The notes: a model not told the origin generated them from the sequence alone. Positions 8,053 through 17,092 are shown, counted from the stretch's first letter. The stretch: DNA of 54,122 nt from Deltaproteobacteria bacterium (GCA_029565915.1 JAKQNG010000133.1:1-54122); one strand, 5' to 3'. Translations and numbers: made by a program.

Positions 8053-9242
8053 TCGTCGGCACCGCGATCACCGCGTCGCTGGTGTGTCACTACGTGCCTT
8101 CCGTTTATCGGGCTACGGGATTGTCGAATCCGTGGCTGCCGGTTCTGTTTGCTCTTGCCGGAGGAACGATGTCCATCATGACTCGGATAACTCCTCCCTC
8201 CCATACTAACCGCTTCGCGATACTCCAGCTGTTCGACATTTCCTTTTATGGCGCTGCAATTGCTTCAATGTCGGCATTGAGCCTGCCACCAGCCAGATTT
8301 GGATTCATCGGTTTCTATGGTGTGATGTGTCTGCGCTGGGCCATGTTCTATCAAACTTCGCTTCTGGGCATCATTGCAGTGGGATTGATGCCCGGTGTCG
8401 TTCTGTTCATCCTGGGCATTGATGGCGTCAGCTGGATTATTTTCGCGTTTGCTGTTGCGCTGTTTGCCGCCGTATCGAATGCCACCAGGGATCGACGGGC
8501 CCGCTCGGCCCGGCAGTTGCGCCGGTTCGAACTGGTAAGGGATCTGGATGCCCTTCTGCAGCAGCCCCATGGCGGCGATGCCGCCGATTCCGATATGGCG
8601 GCCACGTTCATCCACCGTATCAAGAACGAACTGGTGCCCACCAGCATGGTACTCTCGGACCTGCGGGGCGAAGTGACGCTGACGGCCCGGCAGGATATCC
8701 AGCTGCAGGAAGCCATTGTATCGATCAATTCATCTGTGACGGAGATTGAGCAGTTCCTGCGCCAGCTCCGCAGTCGCAGCAGTGTCGCCGAAACCGTCAG
8801 CCTGCTGGAGCTGAAGGAGCACCTGGAATCCCGCTTCGATCCCCGGCGGGTCAACGTGGGGGAATTTGCCGCCGACTTCATCGACGGTTCACTGGATCGC
8901 CTGTTCCCGGCCTTTGAAAACCTGGTGCGCAACGCCCTTGAAGCGGGCGCATCGCGGGTGAACATCAGTCAGTGCCAGTCCACCACCGGTGACGTGGAAA
9001 TCCACGTGGAAGACAACGGTCCGGGCATGCCCCGGAAGGTCATCGATCAGTTGTTCATGCCGTTCAACACCAGCGGGAAAAAGAGCGGCGTGGGACTCGG
9101 CATCCTGCTGGCAGCGCGATGTGTCCAGTCCTGCAATGGATATCTGCGGCTCGAATGGACCGGAAGCGATGGAACCGTTTTCTGCTTTTCGTTTCATCGC
9201 TCCCGTTTGTCAAACGCGCTGGACCTTTCGCCACCTGCCTGA
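7959..9242 (+). CDS. Membrane histidine kinase, six predicted TM helices
   Basis: A 427-residue sensor kinase. Residues about 25-180 contain roughly six hydrophobic helices with very short loops, so any signal is probably membrane-soluble or membrane-sensed. The dimerisation/phosphorylation region has His-219 in FIHRIKNELVP. The ATPase part has the N box ENLVRNALEAGA, G1 box VEDNGPGMP, an FMPF F box and G2 box KKSGVGLGI. It has no receiver domain and should hand phosphate to a separate regulator, most plausibly the LuxR-type protein at 6005-6652. ATG 7959 follows GAAGGAG at 11 nt. The gene overlaps the isoprenyl-synthase-like gene out of frame. The H box is not the HisKA_3 type usual for NarL partners, so the pairing is inferred from location. 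Confidence 0.88.
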   Translation: MSTLRRFWDSWKQSFDVRAAIEESSPFTTIVIVGTAITASLVCHYVPSVYRATGLSNPWLPVLFALAGGTMSIMTRITPPSHTNRFAILQLFDISFYGAAIASMSALSLPPARFGFIGFYGVMCLRWAMFYQTSLLGIIAVGLMPGVVLFILGIDGVSWIIFAFAVALFAAVSNATRDRRARSARQLRRFELVRDLDALLQQPHGGDAADSDMAATFIHRIKNELVPTSMVLSDLRGEVTLTARQDIQLQEAIVSINSSVTEIEQFLRQLRSRSSVAETVSLLELKEHLESRFDPRRVNVGEFAADFIDGSLDRLFPAFENLVRNALEAGASRVNISQCQSTTGDVEIHVEDNGPGMPRKVIDQLFMPFNTSGKKSGVGLGILLAARCVQSCNGYLRLEWTGSDGTVFCFSFHRSRLSNALDLSPPA

Positions 9243-9288
9243 TCGCCGCTTCGACCTCCACAGAAAAATCCATCTGTCGCTCATGCGT

Positions 9289-9301
9289 TTGTCACTATTG
9301 T
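9289..9301 (+). repeat. 13-bp motif, copy 2 (TTGTCACTATTGT)
   Basis: An exact copy of the 13-mer at 6768-6780. It lies in the 141-bp gap between the kinase gene and the 71-residue small gene, 83 bp before that ATG. The similar distance to the start codon in both places (about 83 to 87 bp) favours a shared regulatory role over chance. Confidence 0.4.
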
Positions 9302-9383
9302 ACGGCTTGTGCGGCGTGCTTTTTTTCTTCTACCATTGGAGGTGTGGCATTGGTGCCGCAGTCGATTGCCGAGGAGGCCTCTT

Positions 9384-9599
9384 ATGACCCAGGTGGAGAC
9401 GCAGAAAAAGAAATCGCCCCGGCGCAACAGCCGTGGTCCGGCCCCCGGGAATGTAGTCCGGGATGGCGCGCCGACGGTCCATGTTCCCGATCTGATTGAA
9501 CTGGCAATGGAGATCGATCAGGCGCAGGAACGCATCGACGAAGCCCTGGCGGCCTGTCGCCGGGTGGCGATGCGCCACCACTCCCCCGGCCGGGGTTGA
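9384..9599 (+). CDS. Small hypothetical protein (71 aa)
   Basis: A 71-residue protein with a very basic N-terminal third (TQKKKSPRRNSRG) and a helical acidic middle, LIELAMEIDQAQERIDEAL, which could form a short coiled coil. It has no Cys pairs, signal peptide or membrane segment. The start at 9384 is well supported by GAGGAGG 6-7 nt upstream; the longer frame from 9309 lacks such support. It follows the kinase gene and precedes the Cys-rich small gene by 44 bp. No family is recognised. Confidence 0.65.
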   Translation: MTQVETQKKKSPRRNSRGPAPGNVVRDGAPTVHVPDLIELAMEIDQAQERIDEALAACRRVAMRHHSPGRG

Positions 9600-9643
9600 C
9601 GAACCGGTTTGTTTGCGAAGCTTGACGCGGCGGACAGGAGAAG

Positions 9644-10051
9644 ATGATGCAGAACTATTACGTGAACAGACATGCGCAATCCAATGGCGACCACGAAGTG
9701 CACAAGGAAGAATGCGAATTCTGCCCGACGCCGCTGAAACGGGAATACCTGGGCAGCTTTGCCAACTGGTCCCACGCGGTAAAAGAGGCCCGTCGCCGCT
9801 ACGGCGGTGCCTATGGATGCTTCAACTGCTGCGTGGAAGTGAACACCAGCCTGCAGAAGGATGCGGAGCGGATGCAGCTGGTGGACGGACAACAGGAGGA
9901 CGGATTCTTCATGCCCGATCAGGTGCGCAACCATATCGCGCAGACCCGCCGGGAACCCGCCGCGGAGGCGCCGCCGCAGCCGTGTCCTTCGCCCCGCAGC
10001 ACGCCCCATCCCGGCCAGGCCATCTGGCGCGCCAGACAGCAGGTGAAGTAG
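9644..10051 (+). CDS. Small Cys-rich protein with YYVN/NGDHEVH motif
   Basis: A 135-residue protein whose first 70 residues match a pattern I recall from many small bacterial proteins of unknown function: YYVN, then AQSNGDHEVH, then Cys-24 and Cys-27, YLGSF, a helix HAVKEARRRYGG, and Cys-59, Cys-62 and Cys-63. The two CxxC pairs suggest a zinc knuckle. The C-terminal 60 residues are Gln- and Pro-rich and look disordered; a Trp lies eight residues from the end. AGGAG precedes two adjacent ATG codons (9644 and 9647), either of which could start translation. It ends the island; phosphoketolase begins 114 bp downstream. Function is unknown. Confidence 0.75.
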   Translation: MMQNYYVNRHAQSNGDHEVHKEECEFCPTPLKREYLGSFANWSHAVKEARRRYGGAYGCFNCCVEVNTSLQKDAERMQLVDGQQEDGFFMPDQVRNHIAQTRREPAAEAPPQPCPSPRSTPHPGQAIWRARQQVK

Positions 10052-10165
10052 ATCCGCTTCCGGGCAGACGCAGGCTTTCCTTCATAAAATGGCCATCCGG
10101 TATTGCGGTCGGACAATCCTGCGCTAGGTTTCATGTACATCACTTTGCCGCGAAGGAGGATTTTC

Positions 10166-12556
10166 ATGACGGATCGACAGACAGGGGACGGCGGGTATCC
10201 CGCTGTCAACGAGCACACGCTCCGGCAGATGGACGCATGGTGGAGGGCCTGCAACTATCTGGCTGCGGGCATGATCTATCTGCGGGATAATCCGCTGCTG
10301 CGGGAACCTCTGCAGGAAGCGCATATCAAGGAGAGGCTGTTGGGACACTGGGGGTCCAGCCCCGGTCTTTCGTTTATCTACGTGCACCTCAACCGCCTCA
10401 TCGTGGAACAGAACCAGTCGACCATTTTTCTGGCGGGCCCGGGACACGGCGCGCCCGGGGTGCTGGCACCCGTGTATCTGGAAGGCACCTACTCGGAAAT
10501 CTATCCCAACTGCAGTGAAGACGCGCAGGGCATGCGGGCGTTCTTCAAACAGTTTTCCCATCCCGGTGGCATCGGGTCCCACTGCACGCCGGAAACCCCG
10601 GGTTCCATCCACGAAGGTGGTGAGCTGGGTTACTCCATCTCCCACGGATTCGGTGCGGCGTTCGACAATCCGGATCTCCTGGTGGCCGTGGCCGTGGGGG
10701 ATGGCGAAGCGGAAACCGGTCCTCTGGCCACCTCGTGGCATTCGGCAAAATTCCTCAATCCCATCCGGGACGGCGCCGTGCTGCCCATCCTTCATCTGAA
10801 CGGTTACAAGATCAACAATCCGACCTTACTGTCGCGTATTCCCGACAGCGAACTGGAGAGCCTGTTTTCGGGCTATGGATGGACGCCCCATTTCGTCAGC
10901 GGCAGTGAGCCGATGGAGGTGCACCGCCGGATGGCGGACACGTTGAATGCCTGTCACGAAGCCATTCGACGGTTTCAGCAGGAGGCGAGAACCAGCGGGG
11001 TTGCCGAACGCTGTCACTGGCCGATGATCATTCTGCGAACGCCCAAGGGATGGACCGGCCCCGCCCGGGTGGACGGCCGTCGGGTGGAAGGTTTCTGGCG
11101 CTCCCATCAGGTTCCCCTGTCATCGGTGCACGGGAATCCGGACCACCTGCGCCAGCTCGAGGAGTGGCTGCGGAGTTACCGTCCCCATGAGCTTTTTGAC
11201 GAAGCCGGCCGTCTGATGCCGGAGCTGAAGGCCCTCGCGCCCCGCGGGGCCCTGCGGATGAGCGCGAATCCCCACGCCAATGGAGGACTTCTGCGGCGCT
11301 CCCTGCGCATGCCCGATTTTCGAAGTTATGCCCATCCGGTGCCGGCACCGGGCACGACCCGGGCATACAACACCCGGCCCGTGGGAAAGCTGCTCCGGGA
11401 CATCATGCAGTTGAACGACGACAATTTCCGGTTGTTCGGCCCCGACGAGACCTCCTCCAATCGGCTGGACGCGGTGTATGAGGTTTCAAAAAAGACCTGG
11501 CTGTGCGAGCGGCGGCCCGAGGACGAGGACGGCGGCGAGCTGTCGCCGGATGGACGGGTGATGGAGATGCTCTCCGAGCACACGCTCGAAGGATGGTACG
11601 AGGGCTATGTGCTGACTGGTCGGCATGGATTCTTCGCCACCTACGAAGCCTTCGTCCACGTCATCGACAGTATGTACAACCAGCATGCCAAGTGGCTGGC
11701 CATCTGCGAGGACATTCCCTGGCGGGCGCGGATATCGTCGCTGAACCTGCTGATTACCTCCACCGTGTGGCGACAGGATCACAACGGTTTTACCCATCAG
11801 GATCCGGGCTTTCTTGACGTGGTGGTGAACAAGAATCCCGAAGTGACCCGCATCTACCTGCCGCCGGATGTCAACACCCTGTTGTCCACCGTGGACCACT
11901 GCCTGCAGAGCCGGGACGACATCAATGTCATCGTCGCGGACAAACAGAACCATCTGCAGTACCTGGACATGGACGCGGCCATCCGGCACTGCACCAAGGG
12001 CATTGGCATCTGGGAGTGGGCGAGCAACGATCAAGGAGAGATTCCCGACGTGGTCATCGCCGGTTGCGGGGACATTCCCACCAAGGAAGCGCTGGCGGCC
12101 ACGGCGCTGCTCCGAACGCATTTTTGCGATATCCGCATCCGCTTCATCAATGTGGTCGATCTGTTCCGCATGCAGTCCGCCGGCGAACATCCCCACGGCC
12201 TGTCCGACGCAGATTTTGACAGTCTGTTTACAAAGGACCGACCGGTCATCTTCAACTTCCACGGCTATCCATGGCTCATTCACCGGATGGCTTACCGGCG
12301 GACCAATCACGCAAACCTCCACGTGCGCGGTTACAAGGAGAAGGGAAACATCAACACCCCGCTGGAGCTGGCCATCCGCAACGAAATTGATCGGTTCACC
12401 CTGGCCATCGACGTGATCAACCGGGTGCCACGGTTGCAGGTCACCGGTGCCCACGTGAAGGAAAAGCTGCGAGACATGCAGATCGACTGTCGCAACTATG
12501 CCCACGAACACGGCGTGGACAAGCCCGACGTGGACAACTGGGTCTGGCCGTTTTGA
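10166..12556 (+). CDS. xfp: Phosphoketolase (xylulose-5-P/fructose-6-P)
   Basis: Phosphoketolase splits xylulose-5-phosphate or fructose-6-phosphate with inorganic phosphate to acetyl phosphate and a shorter sugar phosphate, using thiamine diphosphate in the cytoplasm. The 796-residue length is normal. Family landmarks include the N-terminal [20 protein letters not shown], the GPGHGAPG loop, the TPP-binding region [15 protein letters not shown] followed by [11 protein letters not shown], and the C-terminal [21 protein letters not shown] 10166 is set by a strong AAGGAGGA five bases upstream, which rules out 21 upstream codons. It seems to be a single-gene unit. Acetate kinase or phosphotransacetylase, often adjacent, are not seen. 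Substrate preference cannot be read here. Confidence 0.96.
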   Translation: MTDRQTGDGGYPAVNEHTLRQMDAWWRACNYLAAGMIYLRDNPLLREPLQEAHIKERLLGHWGSSPGLSFIYVHLNRLIVEQNQSTIFLAGPGHGAPGVLAPVYLEGTYSEIYPNCSEDAQGMRAFFKQFSHPGGIGSHCTPETPGSIHEGGELGYSISHGFGAAFDNPDLLVAVAVGDGEAETGPLATSWHSAKFLNPIRDGAVLPILHLNGYKINNPTLLSRIPDSELESLFSGYGWTPHFVSGSEPMEVHRRMADTLNACHEAIRRFQQEARTSGVAERCHWPMIILRTPKGWTGPARVDGRRVEGFWRSHQVPLSSVHGNPDHLRQLEEWLRSYRPHELFDEAGRLMPELKALAPRGALRMSANPHANGGLLRRSLRMPDFRSYAHPVPAPGTTRAYNTRPVGKLLRDIMQLNDDNFRLFGPDETSSNRLDAVYEVSKKTWLCERRPEDEDGGELSPDGRVMEMLSEHTLEGWYEGYVLTGRHGFFATYEAFVHVIDSMYNQHAKWLAICEDIPWRARISSLNLLITSTVWRQDHNGFTHQDPGFLDVVVNKNPEVTRIYLPPDVNTLLSTVDHCLQSRDDINVIVADKQNHLQYLDMDAAIRHCTKGIGIWEWASNDQGEIPDVVIAGCGDIPTKEALAATALLRTHFCDIRIRFINVVDLFRMQSAGEHPHGLSDADFDSLFTKDRPVIFNFHGYPWLIHRMAYRRTNHANLHVRGYKEKGNINTPLELAIRNEIDRFTLAIDVINRVPRLQVTGAHVKEKLRDMQIDCRNYAHEHGVDKPDVDNWVWPF

Positions 12557-12617
12557 ACCGACCGCCGCCGGTGTCCTTGCCATAAGTTTTCGTGGGAATG
12601 GGAAGGGTTCATCACCC

Positions 12618-13694
12618 TCAGGGGTTGCACACGGGGCCGATATACGCGCGAGCGACAACGACGTTGTCAAACCATTTCCAGGTTTCGCTTCGCGTGTTGG
12701 AACCGATATGCAGCGACAGGCTCACTCGATTGATTTTCAGGGTGTCCACATCCCGCAGCCGCAGGTTCCCGAAATCCGCCACCAGCTCCCCGTCCACCCA
12801 CATGGAGATCCGGCCGTCCCGCTCTCCCGGGGTGTTGGCTTTCACCATCAGTTCGTGGCAGTACCAGCGGTCCACATCGGGCACCTGATTCTCCCGCGCG
12901 ATGAAATCCGGTCCGAAATCCCCGGGCAGGTAGGTCCACGGCAGCACGGTTCCGTCCGGGAAGAAGTGATCCCCGTATTCGATGCGCTGTTCCGGATGGT
13001 ACACGTACACGTTCAGACTTCCTGGCGAAGGTTCCTCCTCTGTTCCCCTCCACCACTCCATGCTGGCCAGGAATTTATTCGTACCATCCGCTGGAACCCC
13101 CGGCGTGGCCTGTCCGTTGACATAGTAGTGGGCCGACATGCCACCTCCATTGTGGCTCGATCCCACTACATCGAACGACGCGTCGAACCGTGAGTAGAAC
13201 CGCAGGTACACCATGTCCTCTTCTTCGGGCAGAAGGGCTGCCACAGTATTGGACAGCTCCGCATCCTGTTGCGGGACATGGAAACGCAGGGCCTTTTCAC
13301 CGGCAAACACGGGTGACGGCGCACTCACAATTTCCACGTTGTGGTACACACCGTCGTTCCAGAGGGTGGAAAGTGCCGACGCGTCCCCATATCCTTCAAA
13401 ATCATCCGCGAAAATGACGTCCGTATCCGCTTCGATTCCGATATCCTGCGGATACCTCGCCGCAATGCCATCTCCGCAGGCGTCTCCCGTCTCAGATGCC
13501 GAGTCGTCCGGGTCCGTGTCGCTGTCCGCGTCCGTCGAGTTCGATTCGCTGCCTGTTGCCGTGGACGTGTCCGCATCGGAATCACTTTCCGTCTCCGTGT
13601 CCACTCTGTCCCTTGTTCCACTGCCGTCACTGCAGGCCGACGCACACAGGAACAAGGGCAGAATCAACCAATGGGATGATGTCAGTTCATGCAT
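12618..13694 (-). CDS. Lipoprotein with Asp/Ser linker and jelly-roll (polysaccharide-lyase-like) domain
   Basis: The 358-residue product has a lipoprotein signal ending in LCASAC. A low-complexity spacer of Asp, Ser, Thr and Glu follows (about 25-70), then a beta-rich domain from about residue 90. That domain has DDFEGYG near its start and WVDGELVADFGN and MVKANTPGERDG near its end, resembling concanavalin-like jelly rolls in polysaccharide lyases and LamG-type proteins. It probably sits on the outer membrane and binds or cleaves a glycan; catalytic residues cannot be assigned. ATG 13694 is preferred to upstream starts because it opens the signal peptide. No ribosome binding site precedes it; a promoter-like -10 lies only six bases away. 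Cys residues near both domain ends could form a disulfide. Confidence 0.75.
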   Translation of the reverse strand: MHELTSSHWLILPLFLCASACSDGSGTRDRVDTETESDSDADTSTATGSESNSTDADSDTDPDDSASETGDACGDGIAARYPQDIGIEADTDVIFADDFEGYGDASALSTLWNDGVYHNVEIVSAPSPVFAGEKALRFHVPQQDAELSNTVAALLPEEEDMVYLRFYSRFDASFDVVGSSHNGGGMSAHYYVNGQATPGVPADGTNKFLASMEWWRGTEEEPSPGSLNVYVYHPEQRIEYGDHFFPDGTVLPWTYLPGDFGPDFIARENQVPDVDRWYCHELMVKANTPGERDGRISMWVDGELVADFGNLRLRDVDTLKINRVSLSLHIGSNTRSETWKWFDNVVVARAYIGPVCNP

Positions 13695-13700
13695 GCGATC

Positions 13701-13729
13701 ATTGTATCGGGGATCATTCCACCGGTAAA
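13701..13729 (-). promoter_or_regulatory. Sigma-70-like promoter next to a start codon (possible leaderless mRNA)
   Basis: On the minus strand, TTTACC (13729-13724) and TACAAT (13706-13701) are separated by exactly 17 bp. The -10 box matches consensus at five of six positions, the -35 at four. Transcription would start about at the ATG at 13694, leaving no 5' leader and matching the absence of a ribosome binding site. Confidence 0.4.
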
Positions 13730-13818
13730 TCGTTTCATCCTGACGTCCCGGGCAGCATTGAATTGTCACCCGGCTTCCGCTGTTGCATTCAGCGCGGATT
13801 TATTTGTCCGTCCTTGAA

Positions 13819-15123
13819 CTATTCCAGATCGTATTCGCGCAGTTTGTTGTACAGGGTGCGCAGGCCGATGCCGAGCTGTTCCGCGGCTCGTTTGCGGTGT
13901 CCGTCATTCCGGGCAAGGGCAGCGATGATGGCCTGCTTTTCCAGCTCCCGCAGGGTTCCCGCTCCCGCCGCAGGAGCGGATGACCCTTCCGAAAACCGAA
14001 GGTCCGCCGCGGTAATGCGGGGAGGGGTGCACAGAATGGCGGCCCGCTCCAGGGCATTGGCCAGCTCCCGCACGTTTCCCGGCCACGGATGCTGCCGCAG
14101 CCGGACTTTCGCTTCTTCGTCCAGCTGCAGGGCGGTTCCGGTCCTGGCGCCGATGTTCCCCAGAAAGAATTCCGCGAGGGGAAGGATGTCGTCGGGCCGC
14201 TGCGCAAGGGGCGGCAGATGAATGGGAAATACGGCCAGTCGGTGAAAGAGGTCTTCGCGGAAGCGACCGGCGGCCATTTCGCCGGGCAGTTCCCGGTTGG
14301 TGGCGGCGATGATGCGAACCGTCACCCGGATGGGCGCCGTTCCTCCCACCCGCTCGAAGGTGCGTTCCTGCAGCACCCGCAGCAGCTTTGGCTGCAGAGA
14401 CAGGGGCAGCTCGGCCACCTCGTCGAGAAACAGGGTGCCGCCGTCCGCGATTTCAAAACGGCCCCGTCGCTGCTCCACCGCATCCGTAAAGGAACCCTTT
14501 TCGTGGCCGAACAGCTCGCTCTCCATGAGTGTGGGCGCAATCGCCGCGCAGTTCACCGCCACAAAAGGACGATCCCGCAACAGGCTGCGCCGGTGAATTT
14601 CCCTGGCCACCACTTCCTTTCCGGTGCCGCTCTTTCCTTCGATGAGCACCGTGGCGTCCGTGGGGGCGACCTTGTTGATCAGCGAGACGACAGCCTTCAT
14701 GGCACTGGAATGGGCGACCATGCCGTCCCCGTTCTCCGCTGCCACGGCCGATGGTTGTCGCAGGGCCAGCGCGCGACGGACCGTATCCCGCAGCTGGTCA
14801 GGGGAATCGAGGGGTTTGGTCAGGTAGTCGAAGGCGCCGAGTTTCATGGCCTCGACGGCTGAGTCGATGGAACCGAAGGCGGTGAGCACGATGACCGGAA
14901 GTGCGGGAAATTCACCGCGGACGGCCCGCAGCAGGTCCATGCCATCCATCTTCGGCATTTTCAGGTCGGTGATCAGCAGGTCGAAAGGCTTCTTTTTCAA
15001 CTGCTGAAGGGCCTCGTCGCCGTCCCGGGCGGTTTCCACCTCGTGGCCGCTGGCGCTGAGCGCCGCTGCGACGAAGAGCCGGATACCTTCTCGATCATCG
15101 ACCGCGAGGATTCGCGTGCTCAT
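13819..15123 (-). CDS. NtrC-family sigma-54-dependent response regulator (ZraR-like)
   Basis: A 434-residue regulator with a receiver (Asp-53 in LLITDLKMPKMDG), an AAA+ sigma-54 interaction domain (about 137-365) and a Fis-type HTH at the C-terminus (HRKRAAEQLGIGLRTLYNKL). Walker A is GKSGTGKE at 163-170. Walker B lies in GGTLFLDEVAEL. The sigma-54 contact loop, normally GAFTGA, reads GSFTDA at 210-215; Thr and Phe are kept but the second Gly is Asp, which may weaken or alter sigma-54 contact. It is the last gene of a Spy-like protein/kinase/regulator operon and overlaps the kinase stop by four bases. ZraSR of E. coli is the closest functional model; the inducing signal here is unknown. Confidence 0.93.
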   Translation of the reverse strand: MSTRILAVDDREGIRLFVAAALSASGHEVETARDGDEALQQLKKKPFDLLITDLKMPKMDGMDLLRAVRGEFPALPVIVLTAFGSIDSAVEAMKLGAFDYLTKPLDSPDQLRDTVRRALALRQPSAVAAENGDGMVAHSSAMKAVVSLINKVAPTDATVLIEGKSGTGKEVVAREIHRRSLLRDRPFVAVNCAAIAPTLMESELFGHEKGSFTDAVEQRRGRFEIADGGTLFLDEVAELPLSLQPKLLRVLQERTFERVGGTAPIRVTVRIIAATNRELPGEMAAGRFREDLFHRLAVFPIHLPPLAQRPDDILPLAEFFLGNIGARTGTALQLDEEAKVRLRQHPWPGNVRELANALERAAILCTPPRITAADLRFSEGSSAPAAGAGTLRELEKQAIIAALARNDGHRKRAAEQLGIGLRTLYNKLREYDLE

Positions 15124-16439
15124 GGTGTTTCGCTCCGGTCGCAGGGAATTTCGATGACGAAAGAGGCGCCTTCCCCCGGACGGTTGTCGAGGCGGATGGT
15201 GCCGCCGTGGGCCTCCACGGACCGGCGGGCGATGAACAGGCCGAGTCCGGTGCCCCGGGCCCGGGTGGTGAAGAAGGGTTCGAATACCCGCCTGGCAACA
15301 TCCTCGGGGATACCGCCGTTTTGATCGACCACCTCCACCGTCAGCCGGTGGCGTTCACTGTGCATCCGCAGTTGAATGGGCGAGTCAGCGCCCGCCTGCC
15401 GGGCATTGCGCAGGAGATTGATGAGCCCCTGCTGCATCCGCCGGCGATCGAGCATGACGAACGGCGGCTCGCCCTGCACAATGACCTCCACGGGATCGCA
15501 GCCGGCCAGAGCCACGGCACCTTCGGCCAGATCGTCGAGGTAAACGCGTTCGAGGCGGAGGCTGCCCGCCTTTGCGGCGTCGAGGATCTGCTCGCTCAGG
15601 CCCTGCAGGTAGTCGATGTCCGAAAGGATGGCCCGGGGGCCCGTCGTGTCCTTTCCGGCATCGTCCCGTTCGGCAAGCAGCTGGGCGTGTCCCTTGAGGG
15701 AGGCAATCGTGTTGCGGATTTCGTGGCCGAGCACCGCCGACATCTCGCCCAAGGTGCGCAACTCCCGGTCCCGGTTCAACTGCTCACGCAGCTGTTCCTG
15801 TTTCTGCGCCATGTGGCGGAACAGGACCGCGGCGGCCCCGAACAGCAGCGCGGCAAACAGGTTGACAAGCATCATCGACAGAGCGCGACCGCGCAGCTCA
15901 ATGGCCTCGTGAGGAACCAGCTCCATCCGGATGAGGCGCCCGGGCAGTGCTATCGGTGACACTCCTGCGCGTCCCGGGGAACGGTCCCGCCGCCCCATCC
16001 GGGGAGGCGGCGGCATCTCGACGGTCACATGGGCGAGGCGGCCGCCATCAAGGAACGCAATGTCCATCCGTGGTGCCGGCGATGGTCCGTCCGGCGGGGA
16101 CATGGAGAGGTCGAAGGGACGATTGGCGCTCCCGTAGGAGTGCAGCAGGTGGTTTCCGGGGCCGTACACGGCGATCCGGTGCAGTCCCTGCTCGCTGTAG
16201 ATATCAAAGAGCTCTGCCGCCAGATCCTCCGGGGTGCGCCCCCGTCCCCGCATGTGTTTCTGAAAACCGGCGACCATGGTGAGCACCCGTGCTCGGGTCA
16301 TCCGCTCGCCGTCCACGGCCGCCTTGCGCCACCCGGCGATGCCGCTCACCGCCAGGGACGCTCCGGTCAGCAGGGCGGTGAAAAAGAGCGCCGTCTTCCA
16401 GAGGTGCAGGCGGGCGGGCGTGTTGATGGATGATGTCAT
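15120..16439 (-). CDS. Sensor histidine kinase (ZraS-like)
   Basis: A 439-residue two-TM kinase: TM1 at about 15-36, a periplasmic sensor loop of about 145 residues that is rich in Pro and Arg near its end, and TM2 at about 186-208. Phospho-acceptor His-239 lies in LGHEIRNTIASLKG. The ATPase domain has N box NLLRNARQAG and G2 box RGTGLGLF. The G1 box reads DQNGGIP instead of DxGxGIP, with the first Gly replaced by Asn, an unusual change. Its start follows the Spy-like gene by about 60 bp and its end overlaps the regulator gene, so all three are probably co-transcribed. A periplasmic metal or envelope-stress signal is inferred from the Spy-like partner. Confidence 0.93.
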   Translation of the reverse strand: MTSSINTPARLHLWKTALFFTALLTGASLAVSGIAGWRKAAVDGERMTRARVLTMVAGFQKHMRGRGRTPEDLAAELFDIYSEQGLHRIAVYGPGNHLLHSYGSANRPFDLSMSPPDGPSPAPRMDIAFLDGGRLAHVTVEMPPPPRMGRRDRSPGRAGVSPIALPGRLIRMELVPHEAIELRGRALSMMLVNLFAALLFGAAAVLFRHMAQKQEQLREQLNRDRELRTLGEMSAVLGHEIRNTIASLKGHAQLLAERDDAGKDTTGPRAILSDIDYLQGLSEQILDAAKAGSLRLERVYLDDLAEGAVALAGCDPVEVIVQGEPPFVMLDRRRMQQGLINLLRNARQAGADSPIQLRMHSERHRLTVEVVDQNGGIPEDVARRVFEPFFTTRARGTGLGLFIARRSVEAHGGTIRLDNRPGEGASFVIEIPCDRSETP

Positions 16440-16499
16440 GGGGTGTTTGTGCTCACGTGACGATTACTATACGGCGCCCGGGGAGCGATTCAACGGGAA

Positions 16500-17030
16500 T
16501 CACCAGCGGGGACCTCGACCGCCGCCGTTGCCGTCACAACGACCGGCTCCGTCGCCGCGTCCGGGTCCGTTGCCGCCCATGCCCTTTTTCCCCTTCGGAC
16601 CGTTTTCGTGACGGGTGCGGATCAGCTGGGATGCCTTTTTCTTCTGGTCCGGCGTCAGCTGGTCGTAGATGGAGAGGCGCTGTTCGAGGCGCGCGGTGGC
16701 CATCTCGGTCTGTTTTTTCTGAATTTTGCTGTGAAGGGCCATCACGTCCTTGCGATTCACCGCGTCCTTTTCCCAGAGGGCGCGCATCTGATCGTGAAGG
16801 GCGCGCAGCTCGTCGTGTGCTTTTTTCATGTCTGCGCGGGCCTTGTCTTCGATATCGTCGATGGCATCGAGCTGGGCGTCGGTCAGATCGAGTTCGTCGA
16901 TGAACACGTCCATTCCGGGACCGCCGGGACCGCCGGGACCGTGCCCGCGACCCTTCGCCTGGGCGACCGAGACAAATGCGGTGGAGAGCAGGGCGATGGT
17001 GACGATGAGAGCGATTCTGTTGCGTTTCAT
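16500..17030 (-). CDS. Periplasmic Spy/CpxP/ZraP-like protein
   Basis: The 176-residue precursor has a clean signal peptide ending near VSVAQA. The mature part opens with a Gly/Pro/His-containing segment and then a four-helix region bearing the family's LTxxQ repeats, here LTDAQLDAIDDIED and LTPDQKKKA. The C-terminus is a Gly/Arg-rich tail with one Cys. Spy and CpxP act as periplasmic chaperones or stress-system repressors, and ZraP binds zinc and dampens ZraS. Here the gene precedes the sensor kinase and sigma-54 regulator in one operon, so negative feedback is likely. ATG 17030 follows AAGGAGAAAGAAA. The mature N-terminus has only one His, so zinc binding is not assured. Confidence 0.85.
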   Translation of the reverse strand: MKRNRIALIVTIALLSTAFVSVAQAKGRGHGPGGPGGPGMDVFIDELDLTDAQLDAIDDIEDKARADMKKAHDELRALHDQMRALWEKDAVNRKDVMALHSKIQKKQTEMATARLEQRLSIYDQLTPDQKKKASQLIRTRHENGPKGKKGMGGNGPGRGDGAGRCDGNGGGRGPRW

Positions 17031-17092
17031 TTTCTTTCTCCTTGTCTGCCGAGTCTGTGACTCAGTTGGTTGACGCATCTGCGAGAAAGCTG

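Noticed and set aside
11486-12670. A 394-codon minus-strand frame over the 3' half of phosphoketolase.
   Set aside because: It lies wholly antisense to a firmly identified gene and has His/Val/Asp-rich antisense-like composition; it shows no domain.
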